Under the pieces are notes generated by a model. That model was not told where the DNA came from. It was given only the letters and a program-made list of their open reading frames with translations, and did not search any database. This document shows positions 7,544-15,264 of a DNA stretch of 16,328 nucleotides, in pieces. Within the stretch, counting starts at the first letter, position 1. Each line of letters opens with the position of its first letter. The DNA is from JAAXTX01 sp037139695. Lineage in GTDB: Bacteria > Patescibacteriota > Minisyncoccia > Moranbacterales > UBA1568. The DNA lies in contig JBAXFX010000025.1 in the NCBI GenBank assembly GCA_037139695.1, positions 1 through 16,328 of the forward strand, in the 5' to 3' direction. A program made the translations under genes and the position numbers.

Positions 7544-7547
7544 GTTT

Positions 7548-7582
7548 AAAAAAATAGAGTCGTAGCTATTCGCCACGACTCT
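7548..7582 (-). terminator. Intrinsic terminator of the 394-residue gene
   Basis: On the minus strand, AGAGTCGT (7582-7575) pairs perfectly with ACGACTCT (7563-7556) across an 11-base loop. A run of seven T follows (7554-7548) one base after the stem. It lies 16 bp after the stop codon of the 7599-8783 gene and so closes that single-gene unit. Confidence 0.8.
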
Positions 7583-7598
7583 AAGACAATAAACGACT

Positions 7599-8783
7599 TT
7601 ACTTCTTCTTCGGATACGGCTTGCAGACCTGCGATTTCAATGCCCAGAAACCACGATACGATCTCTGCTTCAGTTTTCCGTAGATTCCCAAAGGCAGAGG
7701 TGCGGTGGAAAGATTTACGGTGTCGGTCTGCTTCGAAATGTCGAGATTCTGTTCCATCCATTCCTTATGAAGTAAGGACTTTTTTTCCTTCCACTCTTCG
7801 CGATTATCCAAAATCCATTCTACAAGGAACTCTATCGCGAAGATGATAACTGCCAAAACAAAGAGCCATATCACAAAGACCGTGAGCGAATACTTCACTA
7901 TCAATAAATAAGATAACTTGAAGACAGCCAGAACTCCCGTGATCTCCGCCGGCGTAGTGAACACATATTTAGCAACGCCGTCCTTATACGACCAGAGCTT
8001 GTACGTGGAATGATTATCACATAAGTAATCCGCATATCGGGTCACACCCCAGCCTTGTCTCTCGCGCGTGAATCTGTCTTTCATCTCATGCAGTATCGGC
8101 CTTGGTCTGAATCCCACAAACAAAGTCACAAGACTTGCCAACAGGGCATACAGCGCATGTACGATTCCAGCCAAGCACACAGCTGTTTCCATTACAAGCC
8201 ACACCAGAGGCTTGAGGATGACGCAGGGCCACACCCACTTCTTGTATTCGCACTCGTCTTTGGGACCCTTTTCCCACCATAGATTCACCCAGTACCAACC
8301 GATTTTCCGAAACCGCGTTTCCGGAATCTTGGCAAACGCTTCCTCCAAGACCTCGAATTCGACAGTGGTCCACCCGAGAGAATCTGATACGGGCATCTCT
8401 GTATCACTTGTCGGCCAGGAAATACTGCTATCATACAATCCGTTCTTATCAGTTCTCATGTACTGCTTCGCCGTTTCATAGTTCTTGAAGACGATAGCTG
8501 TGAACCGGTGACGTCCTGCGGAAAACAATTGCAGATAACATACCGACTTACTGATTTCGTACAGATACCGACGGCCTTGATAATAATCCCTATAGGCGTT
8601 AATCTCGTCCGCGTCCTGTTCAACGAGCAGGATATACTCTGGATTTTCCTTGATGACCGAATCGGAAATCCACCATTCCACCGGTATCGATCCGTCTTTG
8701 ATTACCCCTCCGCCATTGAGCGTAACGGCAACCAATTTTTCCGGTGTCGCTTTCCGTATTGCTTCTCCTGTCTGATCTTCCAT
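7599..8783 (-). CDS. Unknown membrane protein, 394 residues
   Basis: I do not recognise this protein. The N-terminal half (about 1-180) looks soluble and mixed alpha/beta, with many aromatic residues (for example GWYWVNLWWEKG at 162-173). A long hydrophobic stretch at about 186-224 (two helices or a hairpin) is followed by a charged, probably cytosolic segment with GWGVTRYADYLCDN (245-257). A second hydrophobic pair at about 283-325 follows, then a basic tail ending in KPYPKKK. The ATG at 8783 has a good GGGAGG ten bases upstream. A near-consensus promoter and an intrinsic terminator make it a single-gene unit. Base composition is more A/T-rich than pheST. A membrane-bound sensor or stress protein is possible, but nothing in the sequence proves a function. 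Confidence 0.85.
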   Translation of the reverse strand: MEDQTGEAIRKATPEKLVAVTLNGGGVIKDGSIPVEWWISDSVIKENPEYILLVEQDADEINAYRDYYQGRRYLYEISKSVCYLQLFSAGRHRFTAIVFKNYETAKQYMRTDKNGLYDSSISWPTSDTEMPVSDSLGWTTVEFEVLEEAFAKIPETRFRKIGWYWVNLWWEKGPKDECEYKKWVWPCVILKPLVWLVMETAVCLAGIVHALYALLASLVTLFVGFRPRPILHEMKDRFTRERQGWGVTRYADYLCDNHSTYKLWSYKDGVAKYVFTTPAEITGVLAVFKLSYLLIVKYSLTVFVIWLFVLAVIIFAIEFLVEWILDNREEWKEKKSLLHKEWMEQNLDISKQTDTVNLSTAPLPLGIYGKLKQRSYRGFWALKSQVCKPYPKKK

Positions 8784-8839
8784 GCGAGTATCCTCCCTGA
8801 TTGGTTTCGAAAAATTGTAATGTGAAAAAACATCTTCGT

Positions 8840-8868
8840 ACTATAGAAAAGAAGCCTGTTTTTGTCAA
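8840..8868 (-). promoter_or_regulatory. Sigma70-type promoter of the 394-residue gene
   Basis: On the minus strand, TTGACA (8868-8863), a 17-base spacer, then TATAGT (8845-8840). This is the best consensus match in the window. Transcription would start near 8833, giving a leader of about 50 nt that ends in the strong GGGAGG ribosome binding site. Confidence 0.8.
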
Positions 8869-8912
8869 GAGTATGGTCGGAATATGCCGTAAATAAAAGC
8901 TGTTTCTACTTT

Positions 8913-8952
8913 TCAAAAAATAAGAAGGGGCGCGTGGTCGTTTCCACACGCC
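8913..8952 (-). terminator. Terminator after the 142-residue gene
   Basis: On the minus strand, GGCGTGTGG (8952-8944) and CCACGCGCC (8937-8929) form a 9-bp stem with one G-U pair. CCTTCTTATTTTTT follows. It lies 8 bp past the stop at 8961 and upstream of the next promoter, as expected for a unit boundary. Confidence 0.55.
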
Positions 8953-8960
8953 TCTTTTCG

Positions 8961-9389
8961 TCACCGTCTCGATTTGGAGCAACCGCAGAAATCCGGATAC
9001 CATACGCTATCGCTGTGACATCTCCGTTCCGAAGCGCTCCCTGTCTCTTTCCGACGAATGACATTCACCTCGAACAGTTCCTCCGACTTCTGGATCGCTT
9101 CCAATACGTTCCCCTTCCTGGAGACGAGGCGCAAATAGCCGAGTCGGTCGATCGGATATATGCAAAGATCATGTCTCGTAGCGATCCCACAGCATTCCGC
9201 TTTCGGAATACGTTGCGGGACGAGGATATTTCCTTCCCGGTCACGCACTTCCGGTCTTTTCTTCCCTCTTCGCGAATCCGGGATGACGACGGATCCATCG
9301 AGAACCGAATGGTCATTCGGGAACTGGAATATCCCGCGCAGACAGCGGATCAATCCGGACTTCGTGTACGATCTAGTGCTTGTCGACAT
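8961..9389 (-). CDS. Hypothetical protein, 142 residues
   Basis: I do not recognise this protein. It starts at the ATG at 9389 (MSTSTRSYTKSG) because GGAGG lies five bases upstream, one of the clearest ribosome binding sites in the window. An in-frame ATG farther up (9425) lacks one. The product is soluble, highly charged and basic, without a signal peptide or membrane helix. The C terminus carries DFCGCSKSRR, and there is a Cys-Cys pair in PKAECCGIATRHD, so metal binding is conceivable. The downstream terminator supports its being a real transcription unit. Competing minus-strand frames in the same stretch have no ribosome binding site, but without a homologue the reading frame is only moderately certain. 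Confidence 0.5.
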   Translation of the reverse strand: MSTSTRSYTKSGLIRCLRGIFQFPNDHSVLDGSVVIPDSRRGKKRPEVRDREGNILVPQRIPKAECCGIATRHDLCIYPIDRLGYLRLVSRKGNVLEAIQKSEELFEVNVIRRKETGSASERRCHSDSVWYPDFCGCSKSRR

Positions 9390-9496
9390 GCTAACCTCCG
9401 ATTTTATTGTTAACGAGCAATTCAAGAAAGGGAAACAAAAACGCCCTAGCCCTCTCTCGCCAAGACGTTCTTTCTTTTCCGCGCAGTCGAACCGCT

Positions 9497-9532
9497 AAAA
9501 ATCGCCTTGGTGAAACAGGGTGTGGTGCCAAG
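9497..9532 (-). terminator. Possible terminator after the UPF0104 gene
   Basis: On the minus strand, CTTGG (9532-9528) pairs with CCAAG (9510-9506), and a second short pairing with one bulge extends it. A five-T run follows at 9501-9497. Weak, but it lies between the 9658 stop codon and the next gene. Nothing else was found in 9390-9657. Confidence 0.3.
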
Positions 9533-9657
9533 CGGTAAAAAATAAGGAGCGAGTCCGGTTCATAATGATATTCATTCTTCCAGGTCCGCGGGAAAATGTC
9601 AAAAAGCCGGCTAAAACAATTATGCCGTCGCAATAAAAATCCGAATGAAAATATGAG

Positions 9658-10710
9658 TTACGAACCGGATTCTATTGATTCTTCCGATTTCTTTCCGCTT
9701 CCGGAAAATCGCACGCCGAGATCCTGGTGGGCGAGGATCGATCCGGGGATGAGTGGGATCCAGAGGGTGAGCCCACGCAAGAGGAGCGTCGCCGCGAACG
9801 CGCCTTCGAACGGGATGCCGAACCCGACCAGGGTCGTCACGGCACCGACCTCGAATACGCCGATACCGCCGGGAATGAAGAGTACTGTTCCCGCGATCAT
9901 CGCGATGATATAGGCCGAGAACGTGACCAGGATCGACGCATGCACGCCGACGGCACGCAAGGTCGCCCACAGAGTCGCCCCGTCGAGAAAAAAAATAGCC
10001 GATTGAAAAAGCGTCGCTTCGAGAAACACGCCCCATGAGAGGATCCGCTTCGCGTTCACCTGCGCGACCGACCGCGTCAGGCGTCCGACCAGTTTCCGAT
10101 TCGCAAGCCACGACGGGAGCCTATGGATCCAATTATGGTTCCGAAGGAAAAGCACGGTGCTCACGACCACGACGGCCGAGATGGCCGCGAACGCCCCAAG
10201 CGATAAAAGGACGATTGGCGTGACATCCTGATGCGTCGCGAGCACCGAGAACGCGACGGCCGCTGCCGTCACGTATGCGGCATAGTGCGACAGGAGATCC
10301 ACGAAGAGCGCCTCCATGGCGATCGGCGTCGGTACGCCGAAGCGTCGCATGGCCTGAAGCGTTCCCACGTGCCCGGCGACCCCGGCGGTCGGCATGAACT
10401 GGTCGACGGTAAGCCGCTCGATCGCGAGTCGCGCGAGAATGCGTGAACGGAGAGGATACCCGGCTCCGCGCACCGCGACGTTCCACACTTCTCCCGAGGA
10501 AACGTAGGTCAGCGCCTGAAACCCGACCGCCGCCAAAAGCCACCACGGCTCGGCGCGTTTCGCCGTCTCCAAAAACCGCCCGAAATCGCCAAAGCGGGCG
10601 AACGCCAGGGCGGATACCCCGATGATGATGACGAAACTGATGAGAAGCGACCAGATCGGGATCTTCGGCAGGCCAAACTCAGGTTTCTCCTCGGTAGGTT
10701 CTGTTGGCAT
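9658..10710 (-). CDS. UPF0104 / LPG-synthase-TM family membrane protein
   Basis: This 350-residue protein has about eight hydrophobic segments and matches the membrane domain of lysylphosphatidylglycerol synthase (PF03706, UPF0104). Diagnostic pieces are MPTAGVAGHVG (106-116), the conserved IPGGIGVFE (279-287) and ATLLLRGLTLWIPLIPG (307-323). In MprF this domain flips aminoacylated lipids. Stand-alone members like this one lack the aminoacyl transferase domain, and their substrate is unknown, probably a lipid or lipid-linked molecule. The first 17 residues (MPTEPTEEKPEFGLPK) are a charged cytosolic lead and the last 20 are serine-rich. The start ATG at 10710 has no Shine-Dalgarno sequence but lies just downstream of a plausible extended -10. 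Confidence 0.88.
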   Translation of the reverse strand: MPTEPTEEKPEFGLPKIPIWSLLISFVIIIGVSALAFARFGDFGRFLETAKRAEPWWLLAAVGFQALTYVSSGEVWNVAVRGAGYPLRSRILARLAIERLTVDQFMPTAGVAGHVGTLQAMRRFGVPTPIAMEALFVDLLSHYAAYVTAAAVAFSVLATHQDVTPIVLLSLGAFAAISAVVVVSTVLFLRNHNWIHRLPSWLANRKLVGRLTRSVAQVNAKRILSWGVFLEATLFQSAIFFLDGATLWATLRAVGVHASILVTFSAYIIAMIAGTVLFIPGGIGVFEVGAVTTLVGFGIPFEGAFAATLLLRGLTLWIPLIPGSILAHQDLGVRFSGSGKKSEESIESGS

Positions 10711-10738
10711 AGAAAGTCAGAACAGGAATCCGATTCCC

Positions 10739-10747
10739 ATGATACCA
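10739..10747 (-). promoter_or_regulatory. Possible promoter of the UPF0104 gene
   Basis: The minus strand reads TGGTATCAT, an extended -10, with 28 bases between the hexamer and the ATG at 10710. It resembles the pheST -10 (TGGTACCAT) in sequence and in distance to the gene. No -35 match is evident. Confidence 0.35.
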
Positions 10748-10896
10748 TAAGATATCCGCCGATACACTTAGGAACCTGTCCGCAAGAACCTCTCTTATTT
10801 TATGGCTCCAAAAGAAGCTCAACATTCAGAGAAGGTTTAGCCTCTCGACCCCGTTCACGGCTTCCGAACGCGCCATCTCATGGATCAAATCCAGAT

Positions 10897-11328
10897 TCAT
10901 GGCGTTCGTCTCGAATCCCACGCCAACTTCCCGAGACTGATCGGGACAAAGAGGGCTCCGAAGAATGTTGAAACAGTTTCCTTGGTCGGATTCATCATCT
11001 CAAAAATACCGGCATGATATTCGGGAGTGATAGCGATGAAAAAAATTGCCGTTCCAAACCAAACCAAAGCAAACCACAGCCACTTCTTAAACACTTCGTC
11101 CCATACGAAAAAGAGAAAGGGGGAGATAAGGAGAAGAGCAGAAGCTAGAATCATCAATATATTACCTAAAGTATAAGCTTCGTTATCAAGACATTCCTGA
11201 TATTTTTCAGTCTGATAGATATTGTTACAAATACCAAACAATAATTTGTTTTTTAAAATATACGAGATACTGATAATGACTAATCCAAATGCTAACAAAT
11301 ATATCCTCCACCAATATGTTTTTTTCAT
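10897..11328 (-). CDS. Four-helix membrane protein, 143 residues, unknown
   Basis: No function recognised. Four hydrophobic helices are seen at about residues 8-25, 54-76, 84-101 and 119-135. The loop between helices 1 and 2 holds two cysteines (Cys34, Cys46) and could form a disulfide if it is extracytoplasmic. The motif MNPTKETVS precedes the last helix. The gene begins 30 bp after the stop of the LCAT-like gene and has no independent promoter I can see, so the two are probably co-transcribed. Composition is distinctly A/T-rich compared with pheST and queH. A 24-codon frame overlaps its stop in ATGA fashion (see findings). Confidence 0.8.
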   Translation of the reverse strand: MKKTYWWRIYLLAFGLVIISISYILKNKLLFGICNNIYQTEKYQECLDNEAYTLGNILMILASALLLISPFLFFVWDEVFKKWLWFALVWFGTAIFFIAITPEYHAGIFEMMNPTKETVSTFFGALFVPISLGKLAWDSRRTP

Positions 11329-11358
11329 ATATCAATCTTTAAAGCATCACCCTCCCAA

Positions 11359-14300
11359 TTATTGTAGCCATCGGAACCAACCAACCCACGTCACCGAAGT
11401 TCCATTCAGCTTCCAAAGAAATGATAGCATATCCGATAGGAAAAACGGACCAGGGAACATGATTCGCAAACTAGTACGGAAAACCGAGCTAAGAAAGGTC
11501 AACGGCGATTGCGTCGGAAACGGACACCATTGGTTCTGTCGCTCGCCTTCGACACCCGATATGCCGACGAACCGTCCATCCATATCGTTTCCTCCCACAT
11601 CTGTCGCAGAAGGAGATCCGAATATCGAACCAAAAAATTCGCCGACGCTATCCGAGATTCCCGATTTCGATTTTTCAGACGATGTTTGTTGTCTCGAGTG
11701 ATCCGTAGGTGTGTTTGTGCCACTAGATGATTCCGCTACTGTCGTTTCCTGCGCCACATTCAGAGTCGCAATCCCGTTCGAAACCGGCGGTACTTCGTAC
11801 TCCCCTCCCGGTTCGGATCCATTAAGGTCCGCATGAAGTGTCGAAAGATCCGAGAGGCCTTTTTCTGGCACGGAAAGATCGACGGTCGTCTCGGGAGTCA
11901 CTGGCAGATCTTGGAACGTCGTATGGTTCAGTGTTTTTTCTCCGGCATTCGTCACCGCGACCTCGTCGAACTTCAGCGTATACGAGCCAGTGCCATAGCC
12001 ATCGAGATGGACAGCGACAGCCGTTCCTTCGGGAAAGGAAGCGTATTTACGATCATCAAATTGAACATAAGTACTTCCTGGTATGCCTTCCTCAAAAATC
12101 ACCGAGGTCTGTCCGTTCTCTTTGACGGTTTTTGGCCCAGTATGATTACCATCGGCATCGGTCAGGGATATGTCGAGTGGGGAATAAAGTGCCATGCGGA
12201 TACGGTTATCAGTAGACTGACTAGTTGGACGAGAAGTAAAAATATATTTAGGTAAAACTGAGTCATTCTCCTTATGTGAAATTATTTGTGAAAGAAATGT
12301 TCTAAGTTCGTTTACTTCAAGCATATCCGCATGACTCTTTTTGCTTCTATACAAATCCACCCAGTACTTTTTCACGTCCAACGATTCTGGAAGCATAAGG
12401 GCACTCGGAGCGGTCACGACTTCGTCGCCATCCACGGTGAACTGTGGCTCGTACACGGGTTTATACGTACCGACTCCCGTGCAGCTCGGGATAAGCGCCG
12501 ATCCGAAAGCATAACATCTCGTCGCCTCTTCCTCGGTATAATCGATTCCACGGACGGTATCGAGTCCCCATCCGGCGATCTCAATGACCTCGACACCGGT
12601 CAGAGGCTTCCAGGTGTCCAGCTCTTTTTTCGTCTGCTCCTCCTGACTGAGTAGGTTTTTCCGAAGAACATTTTCCGATGTAACATCATCTTTTTCTGGT
12701 TTCTCCCGACCGTCCTTCGCTCCCGAGAGGAAGTCTGCCAGGCCGTTCCAATCATCGATCGTATCGCCGTATGCGTCGCGAAACGTTTTGAATCGGGTAT
12801 GCTCGGACGAGAACGAGATGAGCGGTTGCTTTGTCCGATCGAAATATTCCTGCGACGGAAGGAGCCCGTAGGCACCCGGCATATGTTCGGCCAATGCACG
12901 GACATTCCCGCGGGAAGCGAGTATTCCCCAGAGCAGATCTTCCTTGTACCCGTACAAAAGCGAGAGGATTGAGATCGGCGCCCCGAGTTGTGGCGTCCCG
13001 ACAAAGACGACTTGGTCCACCAAGGCAGCCTCACCTGTCTCGTCGAGTCGGTTCAGGAGTTCCTTAGCGACAAGTCCTCCATTGGAATGCGCAACGATAG
13101 TGACCTTGCCTGTTTTGGACGACTGCGCGAGCCGTTCCGTCTCGGAAAGCAACGATCGCGAATCATCACGATACGCCGTATCACCGTATGCGATATCGTG
13201 GACATCCGTCCGCCAGTCGTATGCGAACAGTACGTAATCATTAATGACGTGATTAGTCTTCTCTGTCTCAAGATCAGTGAGAAATGATTCATAATACTTC
13301 GTACCGCCAGCCGATGACAACACGTCTTCGGTATATACATCGTTCACGCTTTTTCCATCGTTATCAAGAGTAAGCCGGTCGAGGTCATCACTGAAAAAAT
13401 CCGGTGGCCACAGACGATCCTCATTTCCGGAATGGTCCTTTTCATACAAATAGCTCGCCTTGATTCCCGGCAAAAAGAGGACGTTCGATGCCTGCGGGGT
13501 TTCCGGTAGGTGTCGCTCCGAGCTGAAACCGACAAGCGTACACGGCCCGACCAACCGTTCCCCGTGTCCTCCCGGATTCTTGTCGCTCGTAGGGCCGTCC
13601 GACGAACCATACCAATTATTCTCAAAATAGACCCGTCCGGTATAATCCTGCTTCCCATCGTACTGAAATGCCGAGAGCAGAGCCGTATTACTGAGATTCA
13701 AAGAAAAATCAGAATTGGTCACCGTAATCTGCTGGTATCGCGCTCCAAATTCATCATAGAAATATAACAAGGAAACGATATCCGCATACAAACCATTATG
13801 GAAAGCGGAGTGATCGATCAGGAGCTTTCCGTCAATAAAGTTTATCCCGGGAGAAGTAAAATTTGGTTGTTTCGCCGCATACGCCGTCTCTCCGAACAAA
13901 GACCGCATCCATGAGTTAGTATCCATCACTAAACCAGGACAGTGTCCTTCGTATGCCGGTATAGGCTGATTGGAGCCGATTCCCTCGAACTCCGTATATC
14001 GGAATACCGACGGATTATCCGTCTCTTTGGGATAATAGTTGAATTCGATTGTCCCGATTGGACGGATTCGAAAACATTCCGCATCATATATCCCGACATC
14101 TTGTTCAGGTTCGAAAATCCGCGACGGCATTTTCGTGAAGACGATCCGTTCGGCATCCGTCCCTTCCGCGACAATCCTGCCGTCATAAACGAAAATCTGG
14201 CTGAACTCGATATGCGTACCCTTTTCAATGGTCAACGTGGCTCCGTCGACGACGACGATCGGCTTAAGAATATCAACCTGTACGTGACTCCCGCTCCAAA

Positions 14301-14463
14301 CGGTATCATGGCTCACTACTTCGTAGTCGTCGTAGCTCGTCCACTTTTCATTATCATCATCCGCATACGCGCGGACCATACCGAAATACCATACCGCAGC
14401 AGCGGAAAGACTAAGAAAGATTACAGAGAAAGAGAGTGTACCGACATAACACCTCCGAATCAT
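11359..14463 (-). CDS. Secreted beta-helix plus LCAT/PGAP1-like lipase fusion, 1034 residues
   Basis: The protein opens with a signal peptide: Arg-Arg, a hydrophobic core (about 9-30) and AYA before DDD, so cleavage after Ala34 is likely. Residues about 50-310 resemble a right-handed parallel beta-helix, with GATLTIEKGTHIEF and DGRIVAEGTDAERIVFT as typical rungs. Residues 328-715 form an alpha/beta hydrolase of the LCAT/PGAP1 type. They contain VLFLPGIKASYLY (328-340, oxyanion region) and YDWRTD (415-420). The nucleophile elbow AHSNGG puts Ser460 in the active site, VDGDEVV gives Asp678 or Asp680, and SHADML gives His711. A beta-rich, Ser/Thr-rich region follows, with a hydrophobic C-terminal segment (about 989-1017) that may anchor it. 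Substrate unknown; a lipid or ester at the cell surface is the likeliest guess. The start has no Shine-Dalgarno sequence and may be leaderless. Confidence 0.85.
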   Translation of the reverse strand: MIRRCYVGTLSFSVIFLSLSAAAVWYFGMVRAYADDDNEKWTSYDDYEVVSHDTVWSGSHVQVDILKPIVVVDGATLTIEKGTHIEFSQIFVYDGRIVAEGTDAERIVFTKMPSRIFEPEQDVGIYDAECFRIRPIGTIEFNYYPKETDNPSVFRYTEFEGIGSNQPIPAYEGHCPGLVMDTNSWMRSLFGETAYAAKQPNFTSPGINFIDGKLLIDHSAFHNGLYADIVSLLYFYDEFGARYQQITVTNSDFSLNLSNTALLSAFQYDGKQDYTGRVYFENNWYGSSDGPTSDKNPGGHGERLVGPCTLVGFSSERHLPETPQASNVLFLPGIKASYLYEKDHSGNEDRLWPPDFFSDDLDRLTLDNDGKSVNDVYTEDVLSSAGGTKYYESFLTDLETEKTNHVINDYVLFAYDWRTDVHDIAYGDTAYRDDSRSLLSETERLAQSSKTGKVTIVAHSNGGLVAKELLNRLDETGEAALVDQVVFVGTPQLGAPISILSLLYGYKEDLLWGILASRGNVRALAEHMPGAYGLLPSQEYFDRTKQPLISFSSEHTRFKTFRDAYGDTIDDWNGLADFLSGAKDGREKPEKDDVTSENVLRKNLLSQEEQTKKELDTWKPLTGVEVIEIAGWGLDTVRGIDYTEEEATRCYAFGSALIPSCTGVGTYKPVYEPQFTVDGDEVVTAPSALMLPESLDVKKYWVDLYRSKKSHADMLEVNELRTFLSQIISHKENDSVLPKYIFTSRPTSQSTDNRIRMALYSPLDISLTDADGNHTGPKTVKENGQTSVIFEEGIPGSTYVQFDDRKYASFPEGTAVAVHLDGYGTGSYTLKFDEVAVTNAGEKTLNHTTFQDLPVTPETTVDLSVPEKGLSDLSTLHADLNGSEPGGEYEVPPVSNGIATLNVAQETTVAESSSGTNTPTDHSRQQTSSEKSKSGISDSVGEFFGSIFGSPSATDVGGNDMDGRFVGISGVEGERQNQWCPFPTQSPLTFLSSVFRTSLRIMFPGPFFLSDMLSFLWKLNGTSVTWVGWFRWLQ

Positions 14464-14473
14464 ATTCGATTTG

Positions 14474-14502
14474 AATATAATCGTTTCACTTCAATAATAC
14501 AA
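14474..14502 (-). promoter_or_regulatory. Promoter for a leaderless LCAT-like transcript
   Basis: On the minus strand, TTGTAT (14502-14497), a 17-base spacer, then TATATT (14479-14474). The expected start, about seven bases on, falls at 14464-14467, immediately before the ATG at 14463. This would give a leaderless or nearly leaderless mRNA and agrees with the lack of a Shine-Dalgarno sequence. Confidence 0.5.
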
Positions 14503-14557
14503 CGTTCATCTATTTTGTAAACGATTTCGCTGAAAAAATATTTTATTATCCTCACTT

Positions 14558-15178
14558 TCAATCCGACTCGATGATGTTTTTGATACGTTCCGACAGTTCG
14601 GGGAAATCGGAGTCGAGGAAATGACCACGACCACCAAGGGTGATCGCTTCGGCATCCGGGAAAGCCCGGGCATATTTGGCAAGCTCGGTGAACGGGACAA
14701 CCGGGTCATCCTCGGAATGATAGAGGATGATCGTCCCGGACTGTTTGGAAACCTTCCCGAGGTCTTCGGAGAGGATGAAGTCGCCGAGGGATTCATTCGT
14801 TTCGTCGTCGAACGGTGCGGCCACGAGCGCGAGCGCGTCGATCCGGACAGGCAAAGTGCGTTCGGACAGATACTTCGCAAGGAAAATGCCACCAAGACTG
14901 TGCCCGACGAGAATCACGCCATCGCGGAGAAACGGGATGTGGCTTTCGAACCAGAGTGACCATTCGTCGTATCGAGCACTCTGCTTGTTCGGCATCGAAG
15001 GCATCATGATTTCACATCGGTCCGAGAAACGCCGCGCGAGCGTCTCGCGCCATCGCGGCGACGCATCCGGCGACCAGAACGGTTCGCGTGGCACCGCTGT
15101 TTTCAGAAACGCGAGGAACGATTCCTGATCAGGAAACGTGTCTCCTCCGTGAACGAATGCGATTTGTCTCTTTGCCAT
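14558..15178 (-). CDS. RBBP9/YdeN-like small serine hydrolase
   Basis: This 206-residue alpha/beta hydrolase resembles the RBBP9/YdeN family (PF06821). QIAFVHGGDTF at the N terminus is the first strand and oxyanion-hole loop. VGHSLGG places the nucleophile at Ser94, YHSEDDPVVPF places the acid at Asp157 or Asp158, and GGRGHFLD places the histidine at His186. A complete catalytic triad is therefore present. There is no signal peptide, so it should be cytoplasmic. The natural substrate of this family in bacteria is mostly unknown. The ATG at 15178 has only a weak upstream AGAAGAG. The operator-like palindrome copy 2 sits 44 bp upstream with TATAAT in its centre. The repressor gene precedes it by 86 bp on the same strand. 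Confidence 0.9.
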   Translation of the reverse strand: MAKRQIAFVHGGDTFPDQESFLAFLKTAVPREPFWSPDASPRWRETLARRFSDRCEIMMPSMPNKQSARYDEWSLWFESHIPFLRDGVILVGHSLGGIFLAKYLSERTLPVRIDALALVAAPFDDETNESLGDFILSEDLGKVSKQSGTIILYHSEDDPVVPFTELAKYARAFPDAEAITLGGRGHFLDSDFPELSERIKNIIESD

Positions 15179-15221
15179 ATTTTCTCTTCTGTTTCAGAAT
15201 ACACGTCATTATTACACCCAT

Positions 15222-15249
15222 TATTACCATATTATATAATATGGTAATA
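15222..15249. promoter_or_regulatory. Operator-like palindrome, copy 2 (28 bp perfect)
   Basis: A 28-bp perfect palindrome, identical base for base to the core of copy 1 and copy 3, centred between 15235 and 15236. It lies in the 86-bp gap between the TrpR-like stop (15265) and the hydrolase ATG (15178). The minus-strand TATAAT is at 15236-15231, predicting a start near 15224 and a leader of about 46 nt. No good -35 is visible. Confidence 0.7.
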
Positions 15250-15264
15250 TCAGCGACACTCGGT

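Noticed and set aside
7383..7565. Plus-strand frame starting MKPTWHPGK, faintly like the N terminus of ribosomal protein L34
   Set aside because: Only the first few residues resemble L34. The basic body of L34 is absent, there is no ribosome binding site, and the frame runs through two terminator hairpins.
9391..9633. 80-codon minus-strand frame in the gap before the 142-residue gene
   Set aside because: No ribosome binding site, Arg/Phe-rich random composition, and it overlaps a likely terminator and the leader of the next gene.
10880..10925. tRNA-like TCGAATCCCAC string on the plus strand
   Set aside because: No acceptor, D or anticodon stems could be paired around it. It lies at the 3' end of a protein gene read on the other strand.
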